DNA of 64,000 nucleotides, from NCBI RefSeq assembly GCF_001423085.1, contig NZ_LMNU01000001.1:1176277-1240276 (forward strand), written 5' to 3'. The first letter of the stretch is position 1. Every line of letters begins with the position of its first letter. This document shows, in pieces, positions 48,808 to 56,764 of the stretch. The translations under genes and the position numbers were made by a program. The stretch comes from Methylobacterium sp. Leaf125. Lineage in GTDB: Bacteria; Pseudomonadota; Alphaproteobacteria; Rhizobiales; Beijerinckiaceae. The notes beneath the pieces were generated by a model, which saw only the letters and a program-made list of their open reading frames with translations, ran no database searches and was not told where the DNA came from.

Positions 48808-49716
48808 CTACGGCTGGGCCGGCTTCTCGGCCGGGAGAGTGGTGGCCGGGGCAGGCGGCGCGGCGGGGGCGGCCCCGACCGGCGTGTCATCGGCAGGCTT
48901 CACCGAGGCCGGCTTGTTCGCCTCCTCGCCCGTGACGGTCGGCTTGGCGGCCGTCGCCGGGTTGGCGACCTCCGGCTTCTGATCCTCGGTCGCCTTGGAG
49001 GCGTCCGCGGGCTTCGGCGCCTGCTCGCGCCGGACCTCGGCCGCGGGCTTCGACTCGGGGTTGGGCTTGGCGTCGGCCGGTTTGGCATCGGCCGGCTTCG
49101 CTTCGGCGGGCTTGGTATCCCCAGCCTTGGCAGCGGCCGGCTGGGCTTCGGCCGGCTTGTCGCCCTCGGCCTTCTTCTCCGCGGCCGGCAACGGCGCCGG
49201 GGTATCGGCGAGGCTGCGCAGGTAGAGGATGACGTCGGCGCGCTCGGTCGGCGAGGTGATGCCGGCGAACGCCATCTTGGTCCCAGGGACGTAGCCCTTC
49301 GGATTGGTCAGGAAGTGATCGAGCTCGTCGTAGGTCCAGGTGCCGCCCTTCTCCTTGAGCGCGGCCGAGTACTCGAAGCCGGGCTCGTGGGCCCGCTGGC
49401 GATCGACGACGCCCCAGAGATGCGGCCCGACCTTGTTCGGGCCGCCCTTCTCGAAGCTGTGGCAGGAGGAGCACTTCTTGGCCGCGGCCTGACCCTTGTC
49501 GACGGTGGCGCTGGCCAAACGGATCGGCAGGGGCTCGGCCTTCGCCTCGGGCGCGGCGCCGCCGGCGGCCTTCGCCTGCGGCTCGGGCAGGGCATAGCCG
49601 GCATTGCCGGCAGGCTTGGGATGATAGATCAGCTCGGCGACGAAGCCCGACCCCACGGCGAACAGCAGCGCGCCGAGCGCGGCACCCGCAACCTTGTTCA
49701 GCTCGAAAGAGTCCAT
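48808..49716 (-). CDS. Membrane-anchored class I cytochrome c (CycM-like) with a repetitive Ala/Lys/Pro tail
   Basis: 302 residues from the ATG at 49716. An uncleaved N-terminal anchor (VAGAALGALLFAVGSGFVAEL, about 9-29) precedes a cytochrome c domain with heme motif C82-S-S-C-H86 and axial Met148 in GTKMAF. This is the pattern of cytochrome c552/CycM, which passes electrons from bc1 to cytochrome oxidase. After about residue 175 comes a 125-residue tail of degenerate AKPAD/PAEA repeats, probably disordered and periplasmic. A TTG at 49725 would add three residues. It is divergent from kdsB. Confidence 0.92.
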   Translation of the reverse strand: MDSFELNKVAGAALGALLFAVGSGFVAELIYHPKPAGNAGYALPEPQAKAAGGAAPEAKAEPLPIRLASATVDKGQAAAKKCSSCHSFEKGGPNKVGPHLWGVVDRQRAHEPGFEYSAALKEKGGTWTYDELDHFLTNPKGYVPGTKMAFAGITSPTERADVILYLRSLADTPAPLPAAEKKAEGDKPAEAQPAAAKAGDTKPAEAKPADAKPADAKPNPESKPAAEVRREQAPKPADASKATEDQKPEVANPATAAKPTVTGEEANKPASVKPADDTPVGAAPAAPPAPATTLPAEKPAQP

Positions 49717-49955
49717 TCTCGACAACTCCGGTGCGGCCGGCCTGAGGGGGAGAATTCAGGGCGAAGTCCAGCGCGTGCCTGTGCCGGACTTTGGAAACGG
49801 TCGAGGGTGCTTAGCCGCTGAAGCCCGACCTTGACAATGGTCGAGTCGCGCTTCGCGTAGTCGCAGACCGGCAGGTGTCGCCGCCATCCCTCACTTCTTC
49901 AGACGCGGGCGGGCGCATCCGGTTCCCGCGCCGGCGGACGCGGTCTCCGCGGCCC
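49717..49955. other. Divergent intergenic region between cytochrome c and kdsB
   Basis: Part of the 370-bp gap. It presumably carries the cytochrome promoter. There is no convincing ORF or RNA gene, and no clear -35/-10 pair could be fixed. The rest of the gap is occupied by the 14-bp repeats. Confidence 0.4.
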
Positions 49956-50038
49956 GGCGAGACACCTCTGGCAAGACACGCTCGGCAAGACACGCTCGGC
50001 AAGGCACCTCCGCCATGACACGCCCGGCATGACAACTC
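49956..50038. repeat. Six degenerate tandem copies of a 14-bp unit
   Basis: Units: ggcgagacacctct (49956), ggcaagacacgctc (49970), ggcaagacacgctc (49984, identical), ggcaaggcacctc (49998, 13 bp), cgccatgacacgcc (50011) and cggcatgacaactc (50025). The two central copies are exact and divergence rises outward, as in a slippage-generated minisatellite. It ends 48 bp before the kdsB ATG, so copy-number change could alter kdsB promoter or leader spacing. Confidence 0.8.
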
Positions 50039-50086
50039 GGGGCGTCGCTGGTAAGCACCGGCCCAGCCGGAGCAGGGTCCAGACCG

Positions 50087-50830
50087 ATGTCCGATCCCAT
50101 CGTCCTCATTCCCGCGCGCATGGCCGCGACCCGCCTGCCCAACAAGCCGATGGCCGACCTCGCCGGGGAGCCGATGATCGTGCATGTCTGGCGCCGTGCC
50201 GTGGAGGCCGGTATCGGCCCCGTGGTGGTCGCCACCGACACGCCCGCCATCGTCGAGACCATCGAGGCCGTGGGCGGCCTGGCGGTCCTGACCCGGTCCG
50301 ACCATCCCTCCGGCTCGGATCGCCTGGCCGAGGCCCTGGAGATCATCGATCCGCACGGCAACCACGACGTGGTGGTCAACGTCCAGGGCGACCTGCCGAC
50401 CATCGATCCAGGCATCATCGGCGCGGCGATCCTGCCGCTGGCAGACCGCTCCGTCGACATCGCCACCCTCTGCGCCATCATCACCGAAGAGTCCGAGCGG
50501 CGTGACCCCAACGTGGTCAAGCTCGTCGGCCACATCGTGGGCACCCGCCGTCTGCGCGCGCTCTACTTCACCCGCGCCGAGGCGCCCTGGGGGGAAGGGC
50601 CGCTCTACCATCACATCGGCCTCTACGCGTATCGCCGGAAGGCGCTCGCCCGCTTCATGGCCCTGCCGCCCGGCGAGCTCGAGACCCGCGAGAAGCTGGA
50701 GCAGCTCCGCGCCCTCGAGGCCGGGATGCGCATCGACGCCATCGTCGTCGATGACCTGCCGCTCGGCGTCGATACCCCCGCCGACCTGGAACGTGCCCGC
50801 GCCATCCTGTCGGCCCGCCGCCTGAACTGA
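50087..50830 (+). CDS. kdsB: 3-deoxy-manno-octulosonate cytidylyltransferase
   Basis: Activates Kdo as CMP-Kdo for lipopolysaccharide core synthesis. It is 247 residues. The N-terminal nucleotide-binding motif [20 protein letters not shown] (20 residues) carries the signature Arg/Lys residues; [33 protein letters not shown] and [13 protein letters not shown] are also canonical. The start is the ATG at 50087. It is 24 bp upstream of pheA and probably co-transcribed. Confidence 0.96.
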   Translation: MSDPIVLIPARMAATRLPNKPMADLAGEPMIVHVWRRAVEAGIGPVVVATDTPAIVETIEAVGGLAVLTRSDHPSGSDRLAEALEIIDPHGNHDVVVNVQGDLPTIDPGIIGAAILPLADRSVDIATLCAIITEESERRDPNVVKLVGHIVGTRRLRALYFTRAEAPWGEGPLYHHIGLYAYRRKALARFMALPPGELETREKLEQLRALEAGMRIDAIVVDDLPLGVDTPADLERARAILSARRLN

Positions 50831-50854
50831 AGCGCCTCGGAAAGACCAGCCCGC

Positions 50855-51712
50855 ATGCCCCAGCACATCGTCTCCTACCAGGGCGAGCCCGGCGCGAACT
50901 CCCACATCATCTGCGCTCAGGCCTACCCGGACTGGACGCCGCTGCCGTGCCCGACCTTCGAGGATGCCTTCGCGGCCGTGAAGGAGGGTCGTGCGACGCG
51001 GGCGATGATCCCCATCGAGAACTCGATCGCCGGCCGGGTGGCGGATATCCACCACCTGATCCCGACCTCGGGCCTGCACATCGTGGCCGAGCACTTCCTG
51101 CCGATCCACTTCCAGCTGATGGTCCTGCCCGGCACGCCGGTGGAGCAGATCCGGACGGTGCACAGCCACGTCCACGCCCTGGGACAATGCCGCAAGATCA
51201 TCCGGCGCCTCGGCGTGCGCCCCATCGTGGCCGGTGACACGGCCGGAGCCGCCCGCGAGGTGGCGGAGGCGGGTGATCCCACGCGCGGTGCCCTGGCTCC
51301 CGCGCTCGCCGCCGAGGTCTACGGCCTCGACATCCTGGAGCACGATGTCGAGGACGAGAGCCACAACACCACCCGCTTCGTCGTGTTCTCGCCAGAGCCG
51401 GAGCCGGTCTCGCCCGAGGCGGGCCCGATGGTCACCAGTTTCGTGTTCCGGGTCCGCAACATCCCGGCGGCCCTCTACAAGGCGCTGGGCGGCTTCGCGA
51501 CGAACGGCGTCAACATGTCGAAGCTCGAGAGCTACATGGTCGACGGCCAGTTCGTCGCGACCCAGTTCTACGCCGAGGTGGATGGCCATCCGGAGGAGCC
51601 GGGCCTGTCACGAGCCCTGGCCGAACTCGGATACTTCTCGCGGGAATTGCGGATCATCGGGACCTACCCGGCCCATCCCTACCGGGAGGCGAGCCGCATC
51701 GCCGCGGAATAG
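50855..51712 (+). CDS. pheA: Prephenate dehydratase
   Basis: Converts prephenate to phenylpyruvate for phenylalanine biosynthesis. It is 285 residues, monofunctional, without a chorismate mutase domain. The PDT domain runs from about 5 to 185 (YQGEPGANSHIICAQAYPDW; MIPIENSIAGRVADIHHLI; the catalytic T-R-F in ESHNTTRFVVFS). The C-terminal ACT domain (about 195-275) begins SFVFRVRNIPAALYKALGGF (20 residues) and contains the ESYMV allosteric-site segment, so feedback inhibition by phenylalanine is likely. Confidence 0.96.
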   Translation: MPQHIVSYQGEPGANSHIICAQAYPDWTPLPCPTFEDAFAAVKEGRATRAMIPIENSIAGRVADIHHLIPTSGLHIVAEHFLPIHFQLMVLPGTPVEQIRTVHSHVHALGQCRKIIRRLGVRPIVAGDTAGAAREVAEAGDPTRGALAPALAAEVYGLDILEHDVEDESHNTTRFVVFSPEPEPVSPEAGPMVTSFVFRVRNIPAALYKALGGFATNGVNMSKLESYMVDGQFVATQFYAEVDGHPEEPGLSRALAELGYFSRELRIIGTYPAHPYREASRIAAE

Positions 51713-52016
51713 GAACTCCGTTTCGCCAAGCTACTGTCCAGAGCATGACCGCACCGGGGCCGGCGGCGGCCGTGCCTCCGGAAACCGTCGCCGTCGCCAC
51801 CGCGCGGGCTGAGCCGTCGCGTCCGGCGACCGGCACCCGACGCATCGCCGCGCGCCAACACCCTGCAGGATGATACACGCCTGGAGACGCTGAGCGGGGT
51901 TCCGCCACCTCCGCACGTCCGAAACGACATTTCATTCCCTGGTATATTGCATACAAAGAATTTTGGTGCATGCTGGCGGCATCGGTGCGAACAATCCGAT
52001 CAAGAAGGAATTCGGG
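51713..52016. other. Leader region of the OxlT-like gene
   Basis: 304 bp with GC-rich sequence up to about 51910 and AT-richer DNA from 51920. No ORF is convincing. It contains the GntR-like inverted repeat at 51941-51957 and a good ribosome binding site (aagaaggaa, about 8 bp before the ATG at 52017), which decides that start over an upstream TTG at 51963. Confidence 0.5.
51941..51957. promoter_or_regulatory. GntR/FCD-like operator candidate upstream of the OxlT-like gene
   Basis: tggtat and atacaa form an interrupted inverted repeat (one mismatch) separated by 5 bp (attgc), 60 bp before the ATG. TNGTAT...ATACNA dyads are typical of FCD-type GntR regulators. A related perfect palindrome lies at 53840-53851. 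No GntR-family gene is present in the window. Confidence 0.4.
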
Positions 52017-53303
52017 ATGGAACGTCTGGACTCACCGTCCGCCAAATGGTGGCAACTCGCCTTCGGCGTGCTCTGCATGGCGATGATCGCCAACCTTCAA
52101 TACGGGTGGACGCTGTTCGTCGACCCCATCGACACCAAGTTTCACTGGGGCCGGGCGGCGATCCAGTTCGCGTTTACCATCTTCGTTGCGACCGAGACTT
52201 GGCTGGTGCCGGTCGAAGCCTGGTTCGTCGACCGCTACGGCCCGCGCATCGTGGTCTGCTTCGGCGGCATCATGATCGCCCTGGCGTGGTTCCTGAACGC
52301 CCACGCCGATTCCCTCTTCCTTCTCTACGCGGCGGCGGTCATCGGCGGGATCGGTGCCGGATCCGTCTATGGCACCTGCGTCGGCAACGCCCTGAAGTGG
52401 TTCCCCCATCGCCGCGGCCTCGCCGCCGGCGCCACCGCGGCCGGCTTCGGTGCGGGCGCGGCCGTCACGGTGATCCCGATCGCCAAGATGATCGCCACCA
52501 GCGGCTACCAGGACGCGTTCCTGTTCTTCGGGCTGGGTCAGGGGGCCATCGTGGTCCTGCTGTCGTTCTTCCTGCGGAAGCCGTCTCAGGCGGTACCGGT
52601 CCAGCGCAAGACTCTGCGCCTGCCGCAGGCCAAGCTCGATCGCACGCCGCGCGAGGTCGTGCGCACCCCCGTCTTCTGGCTGATGTACGTGATCTTCGTG
52701 ATGGTCGCCTCCGGCGGCCTGATGGCGGCGGCGCAGATCGCCCCGATCGCCCACGACTTCAAGGTCGCCGACGTGCCGGTGAGCCTGTTCGGTCTGCAGA
52801 TGGTGGCGCTCACCTTCGCGATCTCCCTCGACCGCATCTTCGACGGCTTCGGGCGCCCGTTCTTCGGCTTCATCTCGGACAATATCGGGCGTGAGAACAC
52901 GATGTTCATCGCCTTCTCGATCGCCGCCCTGGCGATCATCACCCTGCTGACCTACGGCACGAATCCGCTGATCTTCGTCTTCGCCACGGCGGTGTATTTC
53001 GGGGTCTTCGGCGAGATCTACTCGCTGTTCCCGGCCACCTGCGGCGACACCTTCGGTTCGAAGTTCGCCACGACGAATGCCGGCCTGCTCTACACTGCGA
53101 AGGGCACTGCCTCGTTCCTGGTGCCGATCGCCAGCATCATCTCCGCCAAGTACGGCTGGTCGGCGGTGTTCTCGATCATCATCGGCCTCAATGTGGTGGC
53201 GGCAATCCTGGCGATGTTCGTGCTCAAGCCCCTGCGCCTGCGCTTCCTGAATGACGAGACCGTCGCGACCCCCGTCGCGGCCCGGCCTGTGCAAGCGGCC
53301 TGA
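52017..53303 (+). CDS. MFS transporter, oxalate/formate antiporter (OxlT-like) family
   Basis: 428 residues with about 12 predicted membrane helices. The start is the ATG at 52017 (MERLDSPSAKWWQLAFGVLC), supported by the ribosome binding site aaggaa. The first helices read WWQLAFGVLCMAMIANLQYG (20 residues) and WTLFVDPIDTKFHWGRAAIQ, matching the OxlT group. The loop FVDRYGPRIVVCFGG resembles the MFS motif between TM2 and TM3, and FDGFGRPFFGFISDNIGREN (20 residues) its counterpart in the second half. Oxalate transport would suit a methylotroph, but only the family is supported. Confidence 0.9.
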   Translation: MERLDSPSAKWWQLAFGVLCMAMIANLQYGWTLFVDPIDTKFHWGRAAIQFAFTIFVATETWLVPVEAWFVDRYGPRIVVCFGGIMIALAWFLNAHADSLFLLYAAAVIGGIGAGSVYGTCVGNALKWFPHRRGLAAGATAAGFGAGAAVTVIPIAKMIATSGYQDAFLFFGLGQGAIVVLLSFFLRKPSQAVPVQRKTLRLPQAKLDRTPREVVRTPVFWLMYVIFVMVASGGLMAAAQIAPIAHDFKVADVPVSLFGLQMVALTFAISLDRIFDGFGRPFFGFISDNIGRENTMFIAFSIAALAIITLLTYGTNPLIFVFATAVYFGVFGEIYSLFPATCGDTFGSKFATTNAGLLYTAKGTASFLVPIASIISAKYGWSAVFSIIIGLNVVAAILAMFVLKPLRLRFLNDETVATPVAARPVQAA

Positions 53304-53324
53304 CACGCGGATGGTCCCGCGTGA

Positions 53325-53348
53325 GACGAGCCCCAACCCGGGCTCGTC
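53325..53348 (+). terminator. Hairpin after the OxlT-like gene
   Basis: gacgagccc and gggctcgtc form a perfect 9-bp stem with a 6-nt loop, 22 bp after the transporter stop. No T tract follows, so it may be a Rho-assisted terminator or a 3' stabilising stem. Confidence 0.5.
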
Positions 53349-53473
53349 CACAAGCCCTCCCTCCGCGGTGGGCCGACCCAGGGGGGGCCGACGCCCGACC
53401 GTGCGACGATCGGGCGAAGAGGCGAACCGATGGCCGGCCAGAATGCGAAGTTACCTATGAACCGAGGTTGTCC

Positions 53474-53674
53474 ATGAACATTGCGGCGGCACTCACCCTT
53501 CAGACGGTCCCCTTCGCCGGCATCGTTCTGGCGGGTCGCGAAGACAAGGATTTCTTCGCGGTCGTGTATCTCGGTGCGGTGGGATTGATCCTGACGCTGA
53601 TCATCCTCACGGGCGAAAGTCCGAGCTACGTTTCGTCCTTCGCAGCGGATCTCGAAAGTCTGTCGATTAACTGA
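53474..53674 (+). CDS. Small hypothetical membrane protein, 66 aa
   Basis: 66 residues from the ATG at 53474. It begins MNIAAALTLQTVPFAGIVLA (one hydrophobic stretch) and has a second, stronger segment, FFAVVYLGAVGLILTLIILT (20 residues, about 28-47), followed by a polar C-terminus (GESPSYVSSFAADLESLSIN). A one- or two-helix inner-membrane protein is likely. I recognise no family. Coding is suggested by hydrophobic structure and by the ATG context; it lies 170 bp after the transporter and might respond to the same regulator. Confidence 0.5.
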   Translation: MNIAAALTLQTVPFAGIVLAGREDKDFFAVVYLGAVGLILTLIILTGESPSYVSSFAADLESLSIN

Positions 53675-53839
53675 TTGCTGCGTTGCGAAAACTATCGGTT
53701 CGAGGACAGAGTCTTCCCGCAGAGGTTGGTTGAGCCTTGCAGAACTGAGGGTTGAGCGATGCGGAGAGTGCGGGGCGAGAATCGCCTCGACCGCCGATTT
53801 GCGGGAAGCTCTGCGTCGGCCGCATGAGTGGTGTGTAGA

Positions 53840-53851
53840 ATTTGGTATACC
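53840..53851. promoter_or_regulatory. Perfect TTGGTATACCAA palindrome (GntR-like operator)
   Basis: A 12-bp perfect palindrome of the type bound by FCD-family GntR repressors, 58 bp upstream of the 52-codon membrane ORF. A similar but imperfect dyad precedes the OxlT-like gene. No promoter boxes could be assigned with certainty. Confidence 0.5.
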
Positions 53852-53908
53852 AAGGAAAATGGTGCAGTGCCATATCTGGCTCAACGCAACCGCCCTGGAA
53901 CACACCCG

Positions 53909-54067
53909 ATGATCGCTCTTCTCGTTGTCGCCGCCGCCGCTCTCAACGTCTCGCTGGTCTTCGTGGCTGCCAATCTCCTGACCCCGAAGAACGGTCCGCT
54001 CTCCAATTCCGGCCGCTTCATCGCCAGCAACGAGAACGCCCCGTCGACGATCCGTCTCGCCGCCTGA
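53909..54067 (+). CDS. Small hypothetical membrane protein, 52 aa
   Basis: 52 residues from the ATG at 53909. It has one N-terminal membrane segment (MIALLVVAAAALNVSLVFVA, 20 residues) and a short polar tail (NGPLSNSGRFIASNENAP). It is preceded by a perfect palindrome and followed by a strong intrinsic terminator at 54112-54144, so it forms a complete transcription unit. That supports it as a real small gene. Its function is unknown. Confidence 0.6.
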   Translation: MIALLVVAAAALNVSLVFVAANLLTPKNGPLSNSGRFIASNENAPSTIRLAA

Positions 54068-54111
54068 GGCGACCCTGCCGGGCGCCCGCGCCACGGCATA
54101 CGGTTCGTCGA

Positions 54112-54144
54112 AAGCCCGCCCGGCTCGGCCGCGGCGGGTTTTTT
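54112..54144 (+). terminator. Rho-independent terminator
   Basis: cccgcc and ggcggg (extended by wobble pairs) form a stem around a 12-nt loop, followed by tttttt. It lies 45 bp after the stop of the 52-codon ORF and just before the convergent phosphatase stop. Confidence 0.8.
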
Positions 54145-54153
54145 CGTGTCGGG

Positions 54154-54981
54154 CTATTCGCGCTTGATGATCCGGTCCACCACGAGGTCGGACCAGAAGC
54201 CGGGGCGGAACGTGCGCTTCAGCGCCTCCGCATCGTACTCGGTCTCGACCCAGGTCAGGAAATCCAGGCCCTTGGGCTCGCCCTCCCGGCGGTAGAGCGC
54301 GAAGAACGCGTCGAGGATCCCGGTCTTGGCGAACCGGAAATGGCCGTAGCGGGCCGAGAGCTGGCCCATGGCCTCCGAGACCGGCAGGCCCTCGTGCAGG
54401 ATGAGGTAGAGCGCCGCCGCGAGGCCGGCGCGGTCTGCGCCGGATTTGCAGTGCATCATCGCCGGGTACTCGACCCCGTCGAAGAACGCCTTGGCGGCCA
54501 GGATGGTCTCCCGCGAGGGGGCCTCCCGCGAGCGCAGCACGAACTCCACCAGCGTCAGGCCCTGCCGTTCGCAAGCCTCGCGCTGGAGCGGCCAGGACCC
54601 GTGCTCGCGTCCGCCCCGCAGGGAGATCACGGTGCGAACCCCCTGGCGCTTGAACCAAGCCAGCTGGTGCGGTGTCGGCTGGGCCGAGCGCCAGAGCTTG
54701 CCCGCGCCGATCCGGTGGCGGTTCAGGTAGGCCAGGCGGAACACGCCGTGATCCACCAGAAGCATGTTCGCCCAGGCTTTCGCCCGCGAGACCGGGCCGG
54801 CGATCGGGCGCTCGAAGCGCGCGATCCGCGCCATGCGCCGGGCGTAGCGGGTCTCGTACGAGAGAAAACGGTTGAACACGGGGACGGGGGCACCGGTCTG
54901 GCGGGGCAGGGGGAGGGGTTGATCTACCAGTGCGCGGCGGCCGCGGCAAACGCGCTGTGGAGCGCGGGGAGCAACCGGCAT
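54154..54981 (-). CDS. Tyrosine/dual-specificity phosphatase-like protein
   Basis: 275 residues if started at the ATG at 54981. The P-loop H177-C-K-S-G-A-D-R184 is the HCX5R motif of cysteine phosphatases; the general acid could be in LRGGREHG (about 121-128). This DSP-like group (with WRSAQPTPHQLAWFKRQGVRTVISL split for length) includes Siw14-type and bacterial phosphatases acting on phosphoinositides or sugar phosphates; the substrate is unknown here. A GTG at 54879 would give MFNRFLSYETRYARR, which looks a more natural N-terminus. It is divergent from the GNAT gene. Confidence 0.85.
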   Translation of the reverse strand: MPVAPRAPQRVCRGRRALVDQPLPLPRQTGAPVPVFNRFLSYETRYARRMARIARFERPIAGPVSRAKAWANMLLVDHGVFRLAYLNRHRIGAGKLWRSAQPTPHQLAWFKRQGVRTVISLRGGREHGSWPLQREACERQGLTLVEFVLRSREAPSRETILAAKAFFDGVEYPAMMHCKSGADRAGLAAALYLILHEGLPVSEAMGQLSARYGHFRFAKTGILDAFFALYRREGEPKGLDFLTWVETEYDAEALKRTFRPGFWSDLVVDRIIKRE

Positions 54982-55094
54982 CGCGCTTGCGTTGGTCCCC
55001 GTCGCCTTGTCTTCGCCCGGATCGTCGCTACCGATGCGGGGGTCGACACCGATTGCGAACCGTCCATCGTCCTCATCGAGCGCGGGGATCCGTC

Positions 55095-55601
55095 ATGCGA
55101 ACGAGCACCACCAGCATTCGCCGCGCCCGTCCGGCCGACGCCGACCCCTTGGCAGACCTGTTCGATGAGACATGGCGCGAGGCCTACCGGGGGATCATCC
55201 CCGGGGTCGCGCTGGAGCGGATGATCTCGCAGCGCAGTTCGCAGTGGTGGCTCGGGGCCACCCAGCGCAGCCGGCCCCTCGTGGTGGTCGAGCAGGAGAG
55301 CAGCATCGTCGGCTATGCGGTCTACGGACCGGCGCGGGGCCGCATTCTCCAGGCCCCCGGCGAGATCGACGAACTCTACATCCGCCCGGCCTACCAGGGG
55401 CTCGGGCTCGGACGCCGCCTGTTCCGGGCGGTCTCCAACGACTTGGCCGACCACGGCCTGACCCGGGTCGGGGTCTGGTCGCTCGAGGGGAACGAGCGGG
55501 CCTGCGCCTTCTACACCGGGCTGGGCGGCATCGCGATCGGCCAGGCCATCGACCGGATGGCCGGAACGGTTCTGCCCAAGGTCGGTTTCCGCTTCAGCTG
55601 A
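55095..55601 (+). CDS. GNAT family N-acetyltransferase
   Basis: 168 residues from the ATG at 55095 (MRTSTTSIRRARPADADPLA). The CoA-binding motif ELYIRPAYQGLGLGRRLFRA (20 residues, about 96-115) carries the Q/R-x-x-G-x-G pattern, followed by GVWSLEGNERACAFYTGLGG (20 residues). It resembles RimI-like acetyltransferases; substrate unknown. A frame extending to 54930 overlaps the divergent gene and is rejected. Confidence 0.88.
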   Translation: MRTSTTSIRRARPADADPLADLFDETWREAYRGIIPGVALERMISQRSSQWWLGATQRSRPLVVVEQESSIVGYAVYGPARGRILQAPGEIDELYIRPAYQGLGLGRRLFRAVSNDLADHGLTRVGVWSLEGNERACAFYTGLGGIAIGQAIDRMAGTVLPKVGFRFS

Positions 55602-55677
55602 CTTCGCCGAAGCCTGCGCCGCCCCCCGCGGTCCGGTCCGGCGGATCGGATCCTCGGGCGGGCGAGCGGGACGACGG

Positions 55678-56007
55678 ATGCGCGTGACGGCAGCGGATTG
55701 GGACAGGCGGGTCACGGATCTCAGCGCGAAGCTGCCGGACCGCATCCGCCGCGCCGTGGATTGGCTGCGCGAGCCGTCGCGGTTCTGGGTTCGCCTCCTG
55801 GCTGCGATCCTGTTCATCCTCGGCGGCATCTTCTCGATCCTGCCGATCCTCGGCCTCTGGATGCTGCCCGTGGGCCTCGCTCTGCTCAGCCAGGACGTGC
55901 CCGCCCTGAAGGTGCCCCTGGAGCACGCGGCCCGCTGGATCGAGCGCATGGTCCGGCGCCTCGTCGCGGCCTGGCGCAGGCGTTTCGGCTCGTCCGACCG
56001 CCCCTGA
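55678..56007 (+). CDS. PGPGW-like putative membrane protein
   Basis: 109 residues. Two adjacent hydrophobic helices (FWVRLLAAILFILGGIFSILP about 37-57, then LGLWMLPVGLALLSQDVPAL, 20 residues, about 59-78) are flanked by basic ends. The LPILGLWMLPVGLALLS segment resembles the PGPGW transmembrane family, in which a Pro-Gly motif joins two helices. Function is unknown. It is 76 bp after the GNAT gene and 124 bp before ppa. Confidence 0.75.
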   Translation: MRVTAADWDRRVTDLSAKLPDRIRRAVDWLREPSRFWVRLLAAILFILGGIFSILPILGLWMLPVGLALLSQDVPALKVPLEHAARWIERMVRRLVAAWRRRFGSSDRP

Positions 56008-56131
56008 GGCGCACCCGACAATTTCGTGCAAACGTCGCCCCCTGCCGCACGGTGCGATTTCCTTCGCGGCGGAAGGGCCTTAAGACACCCGGCAACGGGG
56101 CCGTGACGCCCCTGCTTCCGGGAGCACAGCT

Positions 56132-56680
56132 ATGATCATCGACGCGGTCTCGATTGGCAAGAATCCGCCGGACGACGTGAACGTCATCATCGAGGTTCCG
56201 ATCGGTGGTGACCCGATCAAGTACGAGATGGACAAGGAGGCCGGCGCCCTGGTGGTCGATCGCTTCCTCTATACGGCGATGCACTACCCGGGCAATTACG
56301 GTTTCATCCCGCACACCCTGTCGGGTGACGGCGACCCCTGCGACGTGCTGGTGGCCAACACCCGCGCCATCGCCCCCGGCGCCATCATCAGCGCCCGTCC
56401 GATCGGCGTCCTGGTGATGGAGGACAATTCCGGCGAGGACGAGAAGATCATCGCCGTGCCGTCGCGCCACCTGACCATGCGCTACGACCGGATCGAGAAC
56501 TACACCGACCTGCCCGACATCACGATCCACCAGATCCAGCACTTCTTCGAGCACTACAAGGATCTGGAGCCCGGCAAGTGGGTCAAGATCAAGCGCTGGG
56601 GCGGCAAGGAAGAGGCGCATCGCCTGATCCTCGAGGGCATCGAGCGGGAGAAGGCCAACAAGGCCGCCAAGGGCAAGTAA
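56132..56680 (+). CDS. ppa: Inorganic pyrophosphatase
   Basis: Soluble family I pyrophosphatase that drives biosynthetic reactions by hydrolysing PPi. It is 182 residues. The signature DGDPCDVLV (the D-x-D-P-x-D-x-x motif with metal-binding Asp residues) is at about residues 66-74, preceded by [26 protein letters not shown] lies near the C-terminus. A good ribosome binding site (ggag) sits 7 bp before the ATG. It ends ahead of a strong terminator hairpin. Confidence 0.97.
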   Translation: MIIDAVSIGKNPPDDVNVIIEVPIGGDPIKYEMDKEAGALVVDRFLYTAMHYPGNYGFIPHTLSGDGDPCDVLVANTRAIAPGAIISARPIGVLVMEDNSGEDEKIIAVPSRHLTMRYDRIENYTDLPDITIHQIQHFFEHYKDLEPGKWVKIKRWGGKEEAHRLILEGIEREKANKAAKGK

Positions 56681-56723
56681 CGCGCCCCGGCCCGCCGTCT
56701 TCGGCGCGTGAGCAGTCCCATTG

Positions 56724-56758
56724 CGGCGGTCCTTTCCCGAGGGAAGGGGCCGCCGTTT
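56724..56758. terminator. 15-bp terminator hairpin between ppa and the convergent monooxygenase gene
   Basis: cggcggtcctttccc and gggaaggggccgccg pair at all 15 positions (two G-T wobbles) around a 2-nt loop, followed by tttcg. It can terminate ppa and is only 10 bp from the convergent monooxygenase stop at 56765. Confidence 0.8.
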
Positions 56759-56764
56759 CGCGTC

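Noticed and set aside
53730..53912. 60-codon frame with a Cys-x-x-Cys motif before the small membrane ORF
   Set aside because: No ribosome binding site and it overlaps the palindrome and the next start; not supported as a gene.
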